NCBI GenBank assembly: GCA_040757205.1
Contig: JBFLXL010000008.1
Coordinates: 1 to 64,000, forward strand
Length of the DNA: 64,000 bases
Reading direction: 5' to 3'
Origin: Bacillota bacterium
Lineage (GTDB): Bacteria; Bacillota; Desulfotomaculia; Desulfotomaculales; Desulforudaceae
Positions 7,860 through 16,553 of the stretch are shown here, piece by piece. Made by a program: the position numbers and the translations under genes. Every line of letters begins with the position of its first letter. Positions within the stretch are counted from its first letter, which is position 1. The notes under the pieces are model-generated. The model was given only the letters and a program-made list of their open reading frames with translations, made no database searches and was not told where the DNA came from.

Positions 7860-9265
7860 AGCTGCGGGTTCGCCTTGCCCTTGGTCTCCTTCATCACCTG
7901 GCCCACCAAAAACCCGAGCGCCCTCTCCTTGCCGCCCCTAAAGTCGGCGGCCGGCCCGGGGTGGGCGGCGATCACGCGGTCGGCCACCGCACCCAGTTCG
8001 CCGGCGTCGGCGATCTGCACCAGGCCCTTTTCCTTCACGACCGCCCCGGCGTCGGCGCCGGTGGTGAACATCTCATCCAACACGTCCTTGGCCATCTTGC
8101 CGCTGATGACGCCCTCGCGCACCAGCTCCAGCAATTCCGCCAGCCGCCGCGGGGTGAGGCCGGTTTCCTCGATCTCCCGCCCGGCCGCGTTCAGGCAGCG
8201 GCTCACCTCGCCCATGAGCCAGTTGCTCACCGTCTTAGGCTCGCCGAAGAGTGCGACCGTCTCCTCGTAGAAGTCGGCCATCGCCCGCGAGGCGGTGATC
8301 ACTTCGGCGTCGTAGGCGGGGAGCCCGTGCTCGTCCACCAGGCGCGCACAGCGGGTGTCCGGCATCTCGGGCATCGTCCGCGCAAGCTCCGCCACCCAGG
8401 CCGGGTCGATCTCCAGCGGGGGCACGTTCGGGTCCGGGAAGCAGCGGTAGTCGGTGGCCAAATACTTGGTGCGCATTGCCCGGGTCATGCCCCGGGCCTC
8501 GTCCCAGTGCCTGGTCTCCGGGACCACCGGCTCCCCGTTTCGCACCAGGTCCATCTGCCGGGCCACCTCGTACTCGATGCCCCGGGCCACGGCGCGGAAC
8601 GAGTTCATGTTTTTAATCTCGGTCTTCTGGCCGAACACCGCGCTGCCGCGCGGCCGCACCGACACGTTGGCGTCGGCGCGCATCGACCCTTCCTCCATCT
8701 TGCAGCCCGACACCCCGGTGTAGCGGATCAGGGAGCGCAGTTTTTGCAAGAAAAGGCGCGCCTCCTCGGGGTCGCGCACGTCGGGCTGGGTGACGATTTC
8801 CACCAGCGGCACCCCGGCCCGGTTGAAGTCGACCATGCTGTAGGGCGAGTCGGTGATGTTCCCCAGGTGCAAAAGCTTGCCGGTGTCCTCCTCCAGGTGG
8901 ATCTGGCGGATGCGCACCCGCCGGGTCTCGCCGTTCACGTGCACGTCCACGTGCCCGCCCACGCCCATGGGGTAAAAGTACTGGGAGATCTGGTAGCCCT
9001 TCGGCAGGTCGGCGTAGAAATAGTTCTTGCGGTCGAAGGTGACGTAGGGCACGATCTCGCAGTTTAGCGCCAGGGCGGCCCGGGCGTGGTACTCCACCGC
9101 CCGCCGGTTCAAGACCGGCTTGTGGCCGGGGAGTCCCAGGCAGACCGGGCAGACCTGGGTGTTCGGCGCGGCGCCGAAGGCGGCGCTGCAGCCGCAGAAC
9201 ATCTTGGTGCCGGTGCCGAGTTCGATGTGGATCTCCAGGCCGATTACCGCTTCAAGCTCCTGCAC
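7823..9265 (-). CDS. gatB: Asp-tRNA(Asn)/Glu-tRNA(Gln) amidotransferase subunit B
   Basis: 480 residues, full length. GatB binds the misacylated tRNA, phosphorylates the Glu or Asp side chain and transfers ammonia from GatA to give Gln- or Asn-tRNA. Visible family marks are the opening VIGLEIHIEL, the metal and cradle motif CSAAFGAAPNTQVCPVCLGLPG, YFYADLPKGYQISQY, and EIKNMNSFRAVARGIEYE. The C-terminal YqeY/GatB tail ends NPQLVNQLLRDKLQG. It is the last gene of gatCAB, starting 3 bp after the gatA stop. The end of the gene is duplicated downstream. Confidence 0.97.
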   Translation of the reverse strand: MQELEAVIGLEIHIELGTGTKMFCGCSAAFGAAPNTQVCPVCLGLPGHKPVLNRRAVEYHARAALALNCEIVPYVTFDRKNYFYADLPKGYQISQYFYPMGVGGHVDVHVNGETRRVRIRQIHLEEDTGKLLHLGNITDSPYSMVDFNRAGVPLVEIVTQPDVRDPEEARLFLQKLRSLIRYTGVSGCKMEEGSMRADANVSVRPRGSAVFGQKTEIKNMNSFRAVARGIEYEVARQMDLVRNGEPVVPETRHWDEARGMTRAMRTKYLATDYRCFPDPNVPPLEIDPAWVAELARTMPEMPDTRCARLVDEHGLPAYDAEVITASRAMADFYEETVALFGEPKTVSNWLMGEVSRCLNAAGREIEETGLTPRRLAELLELVREGVISGKMAKDVLDEMFTTGADAGAVVKEKGLVQIADAGELGAVADRVIAAHPGPAADFRGGKERALGFLVGQVMKETKGKANPQLVNQLLRDKLQG

Positions 9266-9268
9266 TTT

Positions 9269-10747
9269 TCAGTATCCCTCCGTATTCGTAAACGCGATCG
9301 GCGGCACGTGCCGGTAGAAACCGATGTCCTCCTCCAGGGCGCGGGCCGCGCGCAACAGCACGCCCTCCCCGAAGGCCGGGCCCACCAGGTGCAGGCCCGC
9401 GGGCAAGCGTCCGGCGAACCCCATCGGCAGGGAGAGCGCCGGGAGCCCGGCCAGGTTGGCCGGCAAAAGCGCCGCGTCCCGCAGGCGCGCCGCCAGCCCG
9501 TCCAGTTCGGCGTCCGCCCAAGGGGGGGCCGGCGCCGGGGCGGTGGGGGCGGCCAGGAGGTCGAACTTGGCGAAGGCGGCGTGGAAGTCCTGGCGCACCA
9601 AGGTGCGCACCTGCTGGGCCTTCACGAAAAACTCCTCGAAGTGGCCGGCGCTCAACACCAGCGTGCCGAACAACTGGCGGCGCCGGAGGTCCGCGCCAAA
9701 CCCCTCGCGCCGGGTGCGCCGGTACATCTCGTGCAGGTGGCGCGCCTCGGCCCGGTGGCCGAACCGCACCCCGTCGAAGTTCGAAAGGTTGGAGAACGCC
9801 TCGGCGGACGAGATCACGAAGTAGGCGGCCACGGCGTGGGCGGTGTGGGGGAGCGAGGTCTCCTCCACCCGGGCGCCGAGGCCGGAGAGCCGCGCCAGGC
9901 ACTTCTCGAAGAGCGCGCGCACCTCCGGGTCCATGTCCGGGGAAAGGTACTCGCGCGGCACGCCGACGGCGAGCCCCCGGACGTCTTGCCCGAGGCGGGC
10001 GGTGTAGTCCTCGCCCGCCGCCCCCGTGGTCAGCGGGTCGGCCGGGTCAGGCCCGGCCAGCACGGTGAGCGCCGCCGCGCAGCCGGCCACGTCCACCGTG
10101 AGCGGCCCCAGGTGCTCCAGCGAGGGTGCGCACTCCACCAGCCCGTGGGTGGGAATGAGCCCGTAGGTGGGTTTCAAACCCACCGCGCCGCAGTAGGCGG
10201 CCGGCAGGCGCACCGACCCGCCGGCGTCCGAGCCCAGGGCCAGGCAGACCTGGCGGGTCACCACCGCCACCGCCGCCGCCCCGCTCGAGCCGCCCGCCAG
10301 GCGCGAGTCGTCCCAGGGGTGGAGGGTGGGTCCGAAACGCGAGTTCCGGTTGGTCGTCCCCAGCCCGAACTCGTCCAGGTTGAGCTTGCCGACCGGCACC
10401 GCCCCGGCCCGGCGCAGCCGCTCGTAGACAAGAGCGCTGAACGGGGGCACGAACAGCTCCAGCATGCGAGAGGCGCAGGTGGTGCGCACGCCGGCGGTGC
10501 AGATGTTGTCTTTTACGGCGAAGGGGATGCCGGCGAGGGGGCCGGGGTCTTCGCCGCCGGCGATCTTTTGGTCCACCGCCCGGGCGTCGGCCAGGGCCAG
10601 GTCCGCGGTCACCGTGATGAAGGCGTTCAGGGGTTCCTGCAGCGCGTCGACCCGGTCGAGCACGGCGTTCGTCAGCTCCTCCGCCGAGAACTCGCGGGCC
10701 ACGAGCAACTCACGGAGGCGGCCGATCCGCGCGTCGTTGAGCATCAA
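9269..10747 (-). CDS. gatA: Asp-tRNA(Asn)/Glu-tRNA(Gln) amidotransferase subunit A
   Basis: 492 residues, full length. This is the amidase-signature glutaminase that supplies ammonia to GatB. The catalytic Lys-cisSer-Ser triad is visible as Lys79 (PFAVKDNI), Ser154 (AGGSSG) and Ser178 (SDAGGSVRLPAA). These are the same numbers as in the well-studied Staphylococcus enzyme. The glycine-rich loop reads GGSSGAAAV instead of the more common GGSSGGSAA, a mild variation. Other family blocks include NLDEFGLGTTNRNS and GLKPTYGLIPTHG. It sits between gatC (39 bp gap) and gatB (3 bp gap). Confidence 0.97.
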   Translation of the reverse strand: MMLNDARIGRLRELLVAREFSAEELTNAVLDRVDALQEPLNAFITVTADLALADARAVDQKIAGGEDPGPLAGIPFAVKDNICTAGVRTTCASRMLELFVPPFSALVYERLRRAGAVPVGKLNLDEFGLGTTNRNSRFGPTLHPWDDSRLAGGSSGAAAVAVVTRQVCLALGSDAGGSVRLPAAYCGAVGLKPTYGLIPTHGLVECAPSLEHLGPLTVDVAGCAAALTVLAGPDPADPLTTGAAGEDYTARLGQDVRGLAVGVPREYLSPDMDPEVRALFEKCLARLSGLGARVEETSLPHTAHAVAAYFVISSAEAFSNLSNFDGVRFGHRAEARHLHEMYRRTRREGFGADLRRRQLFGTLVLSAGHFEEFFVKAQQVRTLVRQDFHAAFAKFDLLAAPTAPAPAPPWADAELDGLAARLRDAALLPANLAGLPALSLPMGFAGRLPAGLHLVGPAFGEGVLLRAARALEEDIGFYRHVPPIAFTNTEGY

Positions 10748-10786
10748 GGAAGCCTCCTCAAAGTATTTCAGATGAAGTTTTCTTTT

Positions 10787-11083
10787 CTATTCCTCGATAA
10801 TCCGCGGCACCCGGAAGCAGCCGCTCTCCTCCTCGGGCGCGTTCGCCAGGGCGGTCTCCAGGGGCAGCGACGGCCGGGGCTCGTCCGGCCGCGTGACGTT
10901 CTTCAACGGGCGGACGTAGGCGGTCGGCGCCACACCCTCCACGTCCAGCGTCGCCCACTGCCGCTCCACGAAGGCGAACAGGGCGTTCACCGCCTCCAGA
11001 AAGCCGTCCAGCTCCGCAGCGGGGATCTCCATGCGCGCCGCCTCCGCGGCCTGCGCCAGCTCCTCGGCACTGATCATCGGCAA
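10787..11083 (-). CDS. gatC: Asp-tRNA(Asn)/Glu-tRNA(Gln) amidotransferase subunit C
   Basis: 98 residues, usual length. GatC is the belt-like subunit that stabilises the GatA-GatB complex. The family pattern is present: N-terminal helices (AEELAQAAEAARMEIPAAELDGF) and the later TAYVRPLKNVTRPDEP and NAPEEESGCFRVPRII. The best start is TTG at 11081-11083, nine bases after GAGGA; an ATG lies two codons further in. It is first in the minus-strand gatCAB operon. Confidence 0.95.
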   Translation of the reverse strand: MPMISAEELAQAAEAARMEIPAAELDGFLEAVNALFAFVERQWATLDVEGVAPTAYVRPLKNVTRPDEPRPSLPLETALANAPEEESGCFRVPRIIEE

Positions 11084-11131
11084 AAAACACCGTCCTCAAA
11101 CCAAGATAATACAAATTTGCCCCATTTTCGT

Positions 11132-11161
11132 ATTATACCAGCACCGCACCCCGCAAGGCAA
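11132..11161 (-). promoter_or_regulatory. Promoter of gatCAB
   Basis: On the minus strand a perfect TATAAT (11137-11132) is preceded at 18 bp by TTGCCT (11161-11156). It lies about 50 bp upstream of the gatC start codon. Confidence 0.6.
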
Positions 11162-11242
11162 TGATCCTGCAGTAGCCCGCGTCCAATCACTTCTGGAAAG
11201 ATTGCAAAGTGAGCGGCATAGCGAAGGGGCGTCATTGGAATC

Positions 11243-11476
11243 TCAGTAAATTCTCTTCTCGGGAATGGCTTCGCGGATTCCACCACGTGGGTCTTCGATG
11301 TCCCCTGCATAACGGGGAATGAGATGGACATGACAATGCCAGATGGTCTGGCCGGCGGCTTCTCCGATGTTAATGCCTACGTTGTAGCCTTGAGGATTGT
11401 ACTTGGTCTGGAGCAACAGTCAGCAGTCGTCTAAAAGGCGCGGTCGTAAATAGCGAAGGTTAGATTGTTCGGTCAC
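11243..11476 (-). pseudogene. HIT-family protein remnant
   Basis: Translating from GTG 11476, which follows GGGGGTG by six bases, gives 18 codons and a TGA. In the same frame the next codons read LLLQTKYNPQGYNVGINIG and then GQTIWHCHVHLIPRYAGD, ending at 11243. The HCHVHL block is the histidine triad of HIT nucleotide hydrolases. The usual HIT N-terminus is missing and a stop interrupts the frame, so this is a truncated, broken gene. It sits directly after the DUF2357 nuclease, probably fused there by a deletion. Confidence 0.75.
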
Positions 11477-11488
11477 TATTATCACCCC

Positions 11489-13978
11489 CTAGGGTACCCT
11501 GCCCAGGGTCCGATCCGTGATTGCGCCCATAAGCGCTAGCATCATGCGACCTTCCCTAAGATCGCTCACCGCAAATGTTCGCTGTCCATCTGATCTATCG
11601 TCCCACACCCCGAATTCACCGCGGCCCTGGTAACGAATTCGTATCCTTTCGCTGTCCAGTAAGAAGGTGGTCCGTCCCCGGGGATCGTCCGGGTCGATTG
11701 AGGCCGCTTGGCCGGCCTTGGTCGTGAACGTAATGCCGGCTTGGCGTAACTCCTCCCACAGCCGGCGTTCGGCTTCGGTTTCCAAATAGAGTTCGCTCAT
11801 TGTCTTTGAGTGCTCTAACGAGTAACGCGTTCCCCAGCGAAAAAGAACCCGGTGCCGGTCGGTGTTCCAGATAGGCCGCTGGAGCTTCTCCAGTGGATCA
11901 AGGTGAAACAGGATGTAGGGTTCATCCGCCGATCCACGTCCAGTCCAAGGGGTGTGGATGTCACCCCGCCGACGCATCTCAATGCCATGCACCCTGGCGC
12001 AATAGCGGACGCCGCCGTAGTCCTGGCCGGTGAGGGTGACTGGTTCGAAAAAGGCGAGCCATCTTACATTCATACGGCGCTCTTTGCTGATCCGGGCCAG
12101 TGGTGCCAGATAGAGTCGATGCTGGCGAATCCAGACCCATTGCTCAAGACCGTGTCCTATTACCCCAACCAGCACTACCTCAGCCATCTTAGCCCGGTTG
12201 GCCAATTCCTCGTCACGCAATACCACCCCGACTGCCTTTTCGGCGAAGTGGGTACCCGAGCGGCGGCAGTTCCTGGCCAGCCACTCTTCCACGTAGCTGG
12301 TCTCCGAAGGTAGGAAGGGCAACGCCCCAATACCGATGGCGTCTAGGCTGCGAAAGAGACGGTTGTCACGGAATTCCAAGTTCTGTGTATCCCGAAAGGG
12401 GAAGAGAGCCAGCGCTTCGACAATGCGCCGGCGGGGCGGAATGGCATTGTCCACGATAGCGTCGCGGTAGCGGTACAATTGGTTCACCGCATCTTCAGGC
12501 GGGCCGGGAGTGCCGTACTTATCCAAATAGTCTTGGTTTCCCACCACCCGGTACTTTGCATCCAGGACTACCTCGACCGGGGTCTCCCAGCCCGTTGGGT
12601 GAAAGCTGAGCAGGATGTCGGGACGCTGGGCGCCGGTGGCCGAGACAATTCTGGGATTGTATCGCATGGTGCAGACCGTGCGGCCGTGTCGGCGGACTTC
12701 CATCATCAGATGTCTTCCGCGGCGCAGTCGGATAGTCAAGCCTCCTGGGCTACGTTCAACCAGCGTTTGGGGTTCAAACCGACCACCGGTACGAGCCGAA
12801 ATGATGCCCAACAGGGCCAACACGCACCAGTACTCATAAAGTTCGCTTACGTCTTTGAGGGAAAGCTGCAGGGCGTCAGCCTGGATGCGCAGACCCAGAC
12901 GCAGAGTAAGACAGCAGCGGAATGCCTCCCGGTAGCCGGGTGCAGCTCGGAAAACGAGAGAAGAATGGGCGGTTGGGGATGCGCCGGTTACCGAGGCCAG
13001 GGGTTCCAAGCGCATGATTTGGTCGAGGCGGGTCTCAAGGTGCCTGACCTGAGCGGCGGCTTCTCGATAATGTGCCCGGCCCGAGGCGACCCCCGCGGCC
13101 CGAACCCGGGTGTGCATGTCGGCGAGGCGCCGGCGGACCAAATCCAATTCATAGCGCAGCCATTTGTTCTCTGGGGTGTTTAGGTTAGGGCGGGGGCGAT
13201 TAGCCCGGAGACGGTCCGGAATGGGCACTTGGTCCACGAGAGTGCAGGAAAGAACACCACGGCGCGCCGCGCTACGCACGGCTGCTCGGACGAACCGGTC
13301 AGACCGCTTCACACGGGCTGATGGTCCGTACATTGGTTCGGGAACCAGGGCCCGGTGCGGCTGGCGGGCGATTTGATGCACTGCGCGTTCCAGGTCCTGA
13401 AAGACATAGTCCAGCAGCAAAAGCCACTCTAAATCGGTTTGTGTGCCGGCAGGCTTAGATGGTACGGCACCCTGGTAGGTGGCCCGGAGGTAATCAAAGG
13501 CGAGGTTGTAAACGTACTTGGAGACTTCGGCCAGCAAGTCCCAGTAATCTTCGTCGTAGTCGAGCTTGGTGGGGAAGACTTCAAGTTCAAGCGTTAGATG
13601 CTCTTGCCGGCCGAGAAGGAAAGTGAAAGAGCTTAGCCCCACCCGATCTTTGAACGTAAAAGTACCAGTGCTAACACTGGGGTCGATAGCCGAAGGGTAG
13701 AAGCCCTGTTGCACCAGCGGGTCGCGATGCCGGATTGAAGGTGTTGCTCCCGGCTTTTTAGCCCGAACGATTAGTTGATAGGTAGTGTTTTCAAAGAAGG
13801 TCGGTTGCGCTTTAGGTTCGGATGGGTCCAAGGTGTACGGTTGGTTGGTGCGCAAGCGTAGGCGGGGATAACGGCGCCTGGGACCAAGAGGTACGACCGC
13901 TTCCGGCACCCCTTCCGGTCCCCAGATTTCCACGGCCAAGTCGGCAGTCTCGATGAACAACAAACGTGTGGGCTTCAC
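11489..13978 (-). CDS. DUF2357 PD-(D/E)XK nuclease, McrC-like partner
   Basis: 829 residues, GTG start 4 bp after the end of the McrB-like gene. The N-terminal two-thirds match the DUF2357 architecture (beta-rich start, helical region at about 140-330). A PD-(D/E)XK nuclease core follows: PD at 453-454, the VVLDAKYR strand with Asp473 and Lys475, and a downstream QLYRYRDAI helix at 500-508. A further C-terminal region (about 595-829, with GVIGHGLEQWVWIRQHRLYL) is unassigned. The likely role is DNA cleavage driven by the neighbouring AAA+ motor, as in modification-dependent McrBC systems. It is longer than ordinary McrC (about 350 residues). Target specificity cannot be read from sequence. Confidence 0.8.
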   Translation of the reverse strand: MKPTRLLFIETADLAVEIWGPEGVPEAVVPLGPRRRYPRLRLRTNQPYTLDPSEPKAQPTFFENTTYQLIVRAKKPGATPSIRHRDPLVQQGFYPSAIDPSVSTGTFTFKDRVGLSSFTFLLGRQEHLTLELEVFPTKLDYDEDYWDLLAEVSKYVYNLAFDYLRATYQGAVPSKPAGTQTDLEWLLLLDYVFQDLERAVHQIARQPHRALVPEPMYGPSARVKRSDRFVRAAVRSAARRGVLSCTLVDQVPIPDRLRANRPRPNLNTPENKWLRYELDLVRRRLADMHTRVRAAGVASGRAHYREAAAQVRHLETRLDQIMRLEPLASVTGASPTAHSSLVFRAAPGYREAFRCCLTLRLGLRIQADALQLSLKDVSELYEYWCVLALLGIISARTGGRFEPQTLVERSPGGLTIRLRRGRHLMMEVRRHGRTVCTMRYNPRIVSATGAQRPDILLSFHPTGWETPVEVVLDAKYRVVGNQDYLDKYGTPGPPEDAVNQLYRYRDAIVDNAIPPRRRIVEALALFPFRDTQNLEFRDNRLFRSLDAIGIGALPFLPSETSYVEEWLARNCRRSGTHFAEKAVGVVLRDEELANRAKMAEVVLVGVIGHGLEQWVWIRQHRLYLAPLARISKERRMNVRWLAFFEPVTLTGQDYGGVRYCARVHGIEMRRRGDIHTPWTGRGSADEPYILFHLDPLEKLQRPIWNTDRHRVLFRWGTRYSLEHSKTMSELYLETEAERRLWEELRQAGITFTTKAGQAASIDPDDPRGRTTFLLDSERIRIRYQGRGEFGVWDDRSDGQRTFAVSDLREGRMMLALMGAITDRTLGRVP

Positions 13979-13982
13979 AACA

Positions 13983-15701
13983 TCACAACCAGTAAGAAGT
14001 GTAGCCGTCGCGGTCCAACCGCTCCAGCATTATCCGGAGCTTGGCTGCAGTTTGAGGGTACCGGAAAGAATCTAAGCCCGGAGTATGACGCAGCAAATAC
14101 GAGAGCTGCTGATCTCCCGAGCGCACTTCGGCAATCAGGCTGCGATACTCAGCAGAGTTGTTGCGGAGAGTAAGCTCGAGCAGGTCGAGCATTATCTCCT
14201 GCAGGGTTGCAGCACCTCCGTGAATCCGCGGCAAAACCTTAGCGCAAAGCACGTAGTCGAGGGCAGTGTTCTCCGGAAAAACGTCCGAGATCGTGCTGGC
14301 GTGGCACACGAAAAGGCAGGCCTCGTCACGCACGCGGTAGCCCACTTGAAGTTGGGCCTTTTGGAGGCTCCGGTTTACACGTGCGAGCAGGTCAATCACT
14401 CGCATACACGTTTCCCAATGCGGTTCATCGGTTAGCTCACTCAAGGTCAGGGCCAACGGCTTGAACAGTTCCAGGCTGACAACAGAGCCGGTCGGTAGTG
14501 CGTCCGGCTCCAAGTTTGAGCCAAACTGGTGCAGATCCACTTCCGAAAACTCTAGAGTGAAGGCGCGGTCCAATACCTTGCGGCTAAAACCGTGAGTGGT
14601 CTCGTCCATGTTTACCGTACCGACGATGAAGAGGTTCTCTGGAAGGCCGATCTCGTGCCATTTTGCAGCTAATGGGTCATCATTCAGTTCTTCCGGGGCC
14701 ACTAGTTGGTCGGTGACCACCTTACCATCCTCGCGGCGACGGCTCTCGATTTTGCTCAGTACATCGGCCAGGTAGTGTTCTACGCGGGCCAGGTTCATTT
14801 CATCCAGTACAAAAACGTGGGGTCGGGCGGGTGATTTGGTTGCTTCGCCGGCAAACCCCAGTAGTCGCCCGGGCCGGAAGTTCTCCTTAAGGTCCCGGTA
14901 GCCAATCAGGTCTGCGCTGTCGGCCCAGTCCGGACGGACGGCTTCCAACCGCAACTTGGCACCGATGGCCTCGGTAAACAGCCGTGGCAGGCGGGTCTTT
15001 CCGGTCCCGGAGATTCCGGCGAGAATCACAAACGGTTTGGTACGCAGGGCACAATAGAAGGCCGCGACTTGCGGCAGGGTGAAGTGGAATCCGCGTGCGC
15101 TGATGTACCCGTGTACCATGCGGATGGCTTCGCTGGTCGCGCTCACCGAGGTCACACCTCCCTGGGGACTATTAAGTCCACTGGGTTCCGGCCACTCGCT
15201 GGCTAGCGCCTGACTTTGTTCGGGAGTGAAATTGTGGACCTGGCCGCCCCCCAAAGCCACTAACTCGGCGTGTAACTCCGGAGGAATCTCACGGATGGAA
15301 TGCTGCTGGTTGAAACCTGGCTGAGCTGAGATTTGCGCTCTTAGGTCAGAGGTTAAGGGGTACGGCTCAGGGAACGGTATGAACTCCTTGAAGTGCGCCC
15401 GGTAGCGTCGACGCCGATTCTTATCTACCCCATCGTCCTCGATGGTGCCGAACTCACCGTGCCCGACTAAGACCACATTACCGCCTTCGCGCCGGTCCAT
15501 AACAAACCGTACACCAGGTTGAATCCGCGTATATCGTGGAACCGTCTGACCGTACTGGTAGGACTGACCCTCAGCATCTTGCCAGTTCGAATCCGGGTTA
15601 GAACGGATTATGAGGCAATACTCAAACGAAGTAATGGGCATCATCGCACCCCGCCAATTCGTTAGTCCAGGTTTTCGACATCTGACACTAAATTCCTGCA
15701 T
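13983..15701 (-). CDS. McrB-like AAA+ ATPase/GTPase of a restriction system
   Basis: 572 residues. Walker A GISGTGKT is at 229-236, Walker B VFVLDEMN at 296-303, and the McrB-type NxxD-like block GTVNMDETTHGFSRKVLDRAF around 361-381. The N-terminal 150 residues are rich in aromatic and Gly segments (FEYCLIIRSNPDSNW, GVRFVMDR, HGEFGTIEDD). They could be a PUA/EVE-like domain that reads modified bases; this is inference. A second possible start is the Met pair at residues 20-21 (near 15644), which would begin just before that domain. The pair with the downstream nuclease is a two-gene defence module. Confidence 0.82.
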   Translation of the reverse strand: MQEFSVRCRKPGLTNWRGAMMPITSFEYCLIIRSNPDSNWQDAEGQSYQYGQTVPRYTRIQPGVRFVMDRREGGNVVLVGHGEFGTIEDDGVDKNRRRRYRAHFKEFIPFPEPYPLTSDLRAQISAQPGFNQQHSIREIPPELHAELVALGGGQVHNFTPEQSQALASEWPEPSGLNSPQGGVTSVSATSEAIRMVHGYISARGFHFTLPQVAAFYCALRTKPFVILAGISGTGKTRLPRLFTEAIGAKLRLEAVRPDWADSADLIGYRDLKENFRPGRLLGFAGEATKSPARPHVFVLDEMNLARVEHYLADVLSKIESRRREDGKVVTDQLVAPEELNDDPLAAKWHEIGLPENLFIVGTVNMDETTHGFSRKVLDRAFTLEFSEVDLHQFGSNLEPDALPTGSVVSLELFKPLALTLSELTDEPHWETCMRVIDLLARVNRSLQKAQLQVGYRVRDEACLFVCHASTISDVFPENTALDYVLCAKVLPRIHGGAATLQEIMLDLLELTLRNNSAEYRSLIAEVRSGDQQLSYLLRHTPGLDSFRYPQTAAKLRIMLERLDRDGYTSYWL

Positions 15702-15872
15702 TTCCAGACTGCTTTTGGCGGGGGTCGCCCCAGGCAGAACGGGCGAAGCATTTCGAGTCTGACAGCTCCAGGAAGGATTTGGTGTTTTTTATGTCGAATT
15801 GATGACCAATACGTTTCCAATGAATCAGACTGATCGATGGGAACCGCGGTTGAAACTTAGGGGATTAAGGCG

Positions 15873-16016
15873 ATGGTGTTGATCTATACAAGTGCAATGG
15901 GAGCAATTATCATTCCGCTGAGAGCATTTGAAAGCAAGGAGCAGGCGGAAGGATTTATCCAGATGGCTAAGTCCTATCATTCAGCGGCAAGAGCTGTTGT
16001 ACCAGTTGAAAGATAA
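15873..16016 (+). pseudogene. YcxB-like C-terminal fragment
   Basis: 47 codons from ATG 15873. The peptide contains AMGAIIIPLRAFESKEQAEG, which resembles the conserved end of YcxB-family membrane-associated proteins, where a beta strand leads to IPxRAF. The upstream membrane part is absent, so it looks like a stranded gene end. Confidence 0.45.
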
Positions 16017-16020
16017 GGTT

Positions 16021-16141
16021 CCGGGGTTCGCCCTACGGTGTGCGGCGAGGGGTGCGGGAGGTCCTGCCCGAAGTAAGCAACTTCTGCTTGGCGGACCTCG
16101 CCTAATCGGTCAAGCAGTGTCTCCAGGCAGCAACATCAGGT
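16021..16141 (+). ncRNA. Candidate structured RNA, unassigned
   Basis: No gene covers this stretch. It can fold into an outer GCGAGG/CCTCGC stem (16047-16052 with 16105-16110 approximately) with an inner GAAGT-AAGCA-ACTTC hairpin. The downstream hairpin with T-run at 16142-16165 would terminate it. It does not carry the SRP, tmRNA or RNase P hallmark motifs I checked. It could be a small RNA or only decayed sequence. Confidence 0.25.
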
Positions 16142-16165
16142 GCCCGGCTTCACGGGCTTTCTTTT
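16142..16165 (+). terminator. Rho-independent terminator
   Basis: GCCCG-gcttca-CGGGC followed by tttctttt on the plus strand. It ends the region after the YcxB-like fragment. Confidence 0.6.
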
Positions 16166-16277
16166 AATCAAAACCGAGTCCGAACCCGCCTCCGGTGGGA
16201 CCCACCTCCGGTAGGTGCTCCCGGGCCTCGTCCCAGTCGATGAAGATTATACGCGACGTGGCGGGGGGTATGCGCAT
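16164..16277 (-). CDS. Small ORF or gene fragment, 37 residues
   Basis: ATG at 16277 to TAA at 16164. The peptide includes RIIFIDWDEAREHLPEVG and ends in a Gly/Phe-rich tail. It looks protein-like and may be the stranded C-terminus of a larger gene. It is unrecognised. It overlaps the plus-strand terminator, and no RBS is evident. Confidence 0.3.
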   Translation of the reverse strand: MRIPPATSRIIFIDWDEAREHLPEVGPTGGGFGLGFD

Positions 16278-16294
16278 AACCCTCCCTGTCTATC

Positions 16295-16324
16295 TTGACA
16301 CGGGTAAATCATACGTATTACATT
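16295..16324 (+). promoter_or_regulatory. hicAB promoter and possible operator
   Basis: TTGACA at 16295-16300 and TACATT at 16319-16324 (18-bp spacer) precede hicA by 14 bp. The palindrome atacgtat (16311-16318) lies between the two boxes. That is a natural place for repression by the HicB ribbon-helix-helix protein; this last point is inference. Confidence 0.6.
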
Positions 16325-16337
16325 AAGGGTGTGGAGA

Positions 16338-16550
16338 ATGAAAAGCTACTCCTCAAAAGAGATACTGGACGTGCTTCAAGATGACGGCTGGGTGTTCAAG
16401 AATCAGAGGGGATCGCATGTGCAGATGATCCACCCTGCAAAACCCGGGAAAGTGACCGTCCCCCATCCCAGAAAGGACCTTGACCCCAAGACCGTCAGGA
16501 GAATCGTGAATCAGGCGGGGATAAACCCAGGCGAGCTGCAGGGAGGGTAA
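16338..16550 (+). CDS. hicA: HicA toxin, mRNA interferase
   Basis: 70 residues from ATG 16338 after GTGGAG. The sequence SYSSKEILDVLQDDGWVFKNQRGSHVQMIHP is the HicA double-stranded-RNA-binding-like fold with the catalytic His in GSHVQM. It is followed by the family block TVPHPRKDLDPKTVRRIVNQAGI. HicA cleaves mRNA and is neutralised by HicB, encoded 3 bp downstream. The toxin-first order is usual for this family. Confidence 0.95.
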   Translation: MKSYSSKEILDVLQDDGWVFKNQRGSHVQMIHPAKPGKVTVPHPRKDLDPKTVRRIVNQAGINPGELQGG

Positions 16551-16553
16551 AAC

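Noticed and set aside
7643-9067. 474-residue plus-strand frame
   Set aside because: It is antisense to gatB, rich in His/Gly/Arg/Ala as expected of a shadow of high-GC coding DNA, and has no family features.
9086-11164. 692-residue plus-strand frame
   Set aside because: Shadow of gatA and gatC on the other strand; low-complexity composition and no RBS.
16021-16141. SRP (4.5S-like) RNA
   Set aside because: The universal GGUCAGG...GGAAGGAAGCAGCC core is absent.
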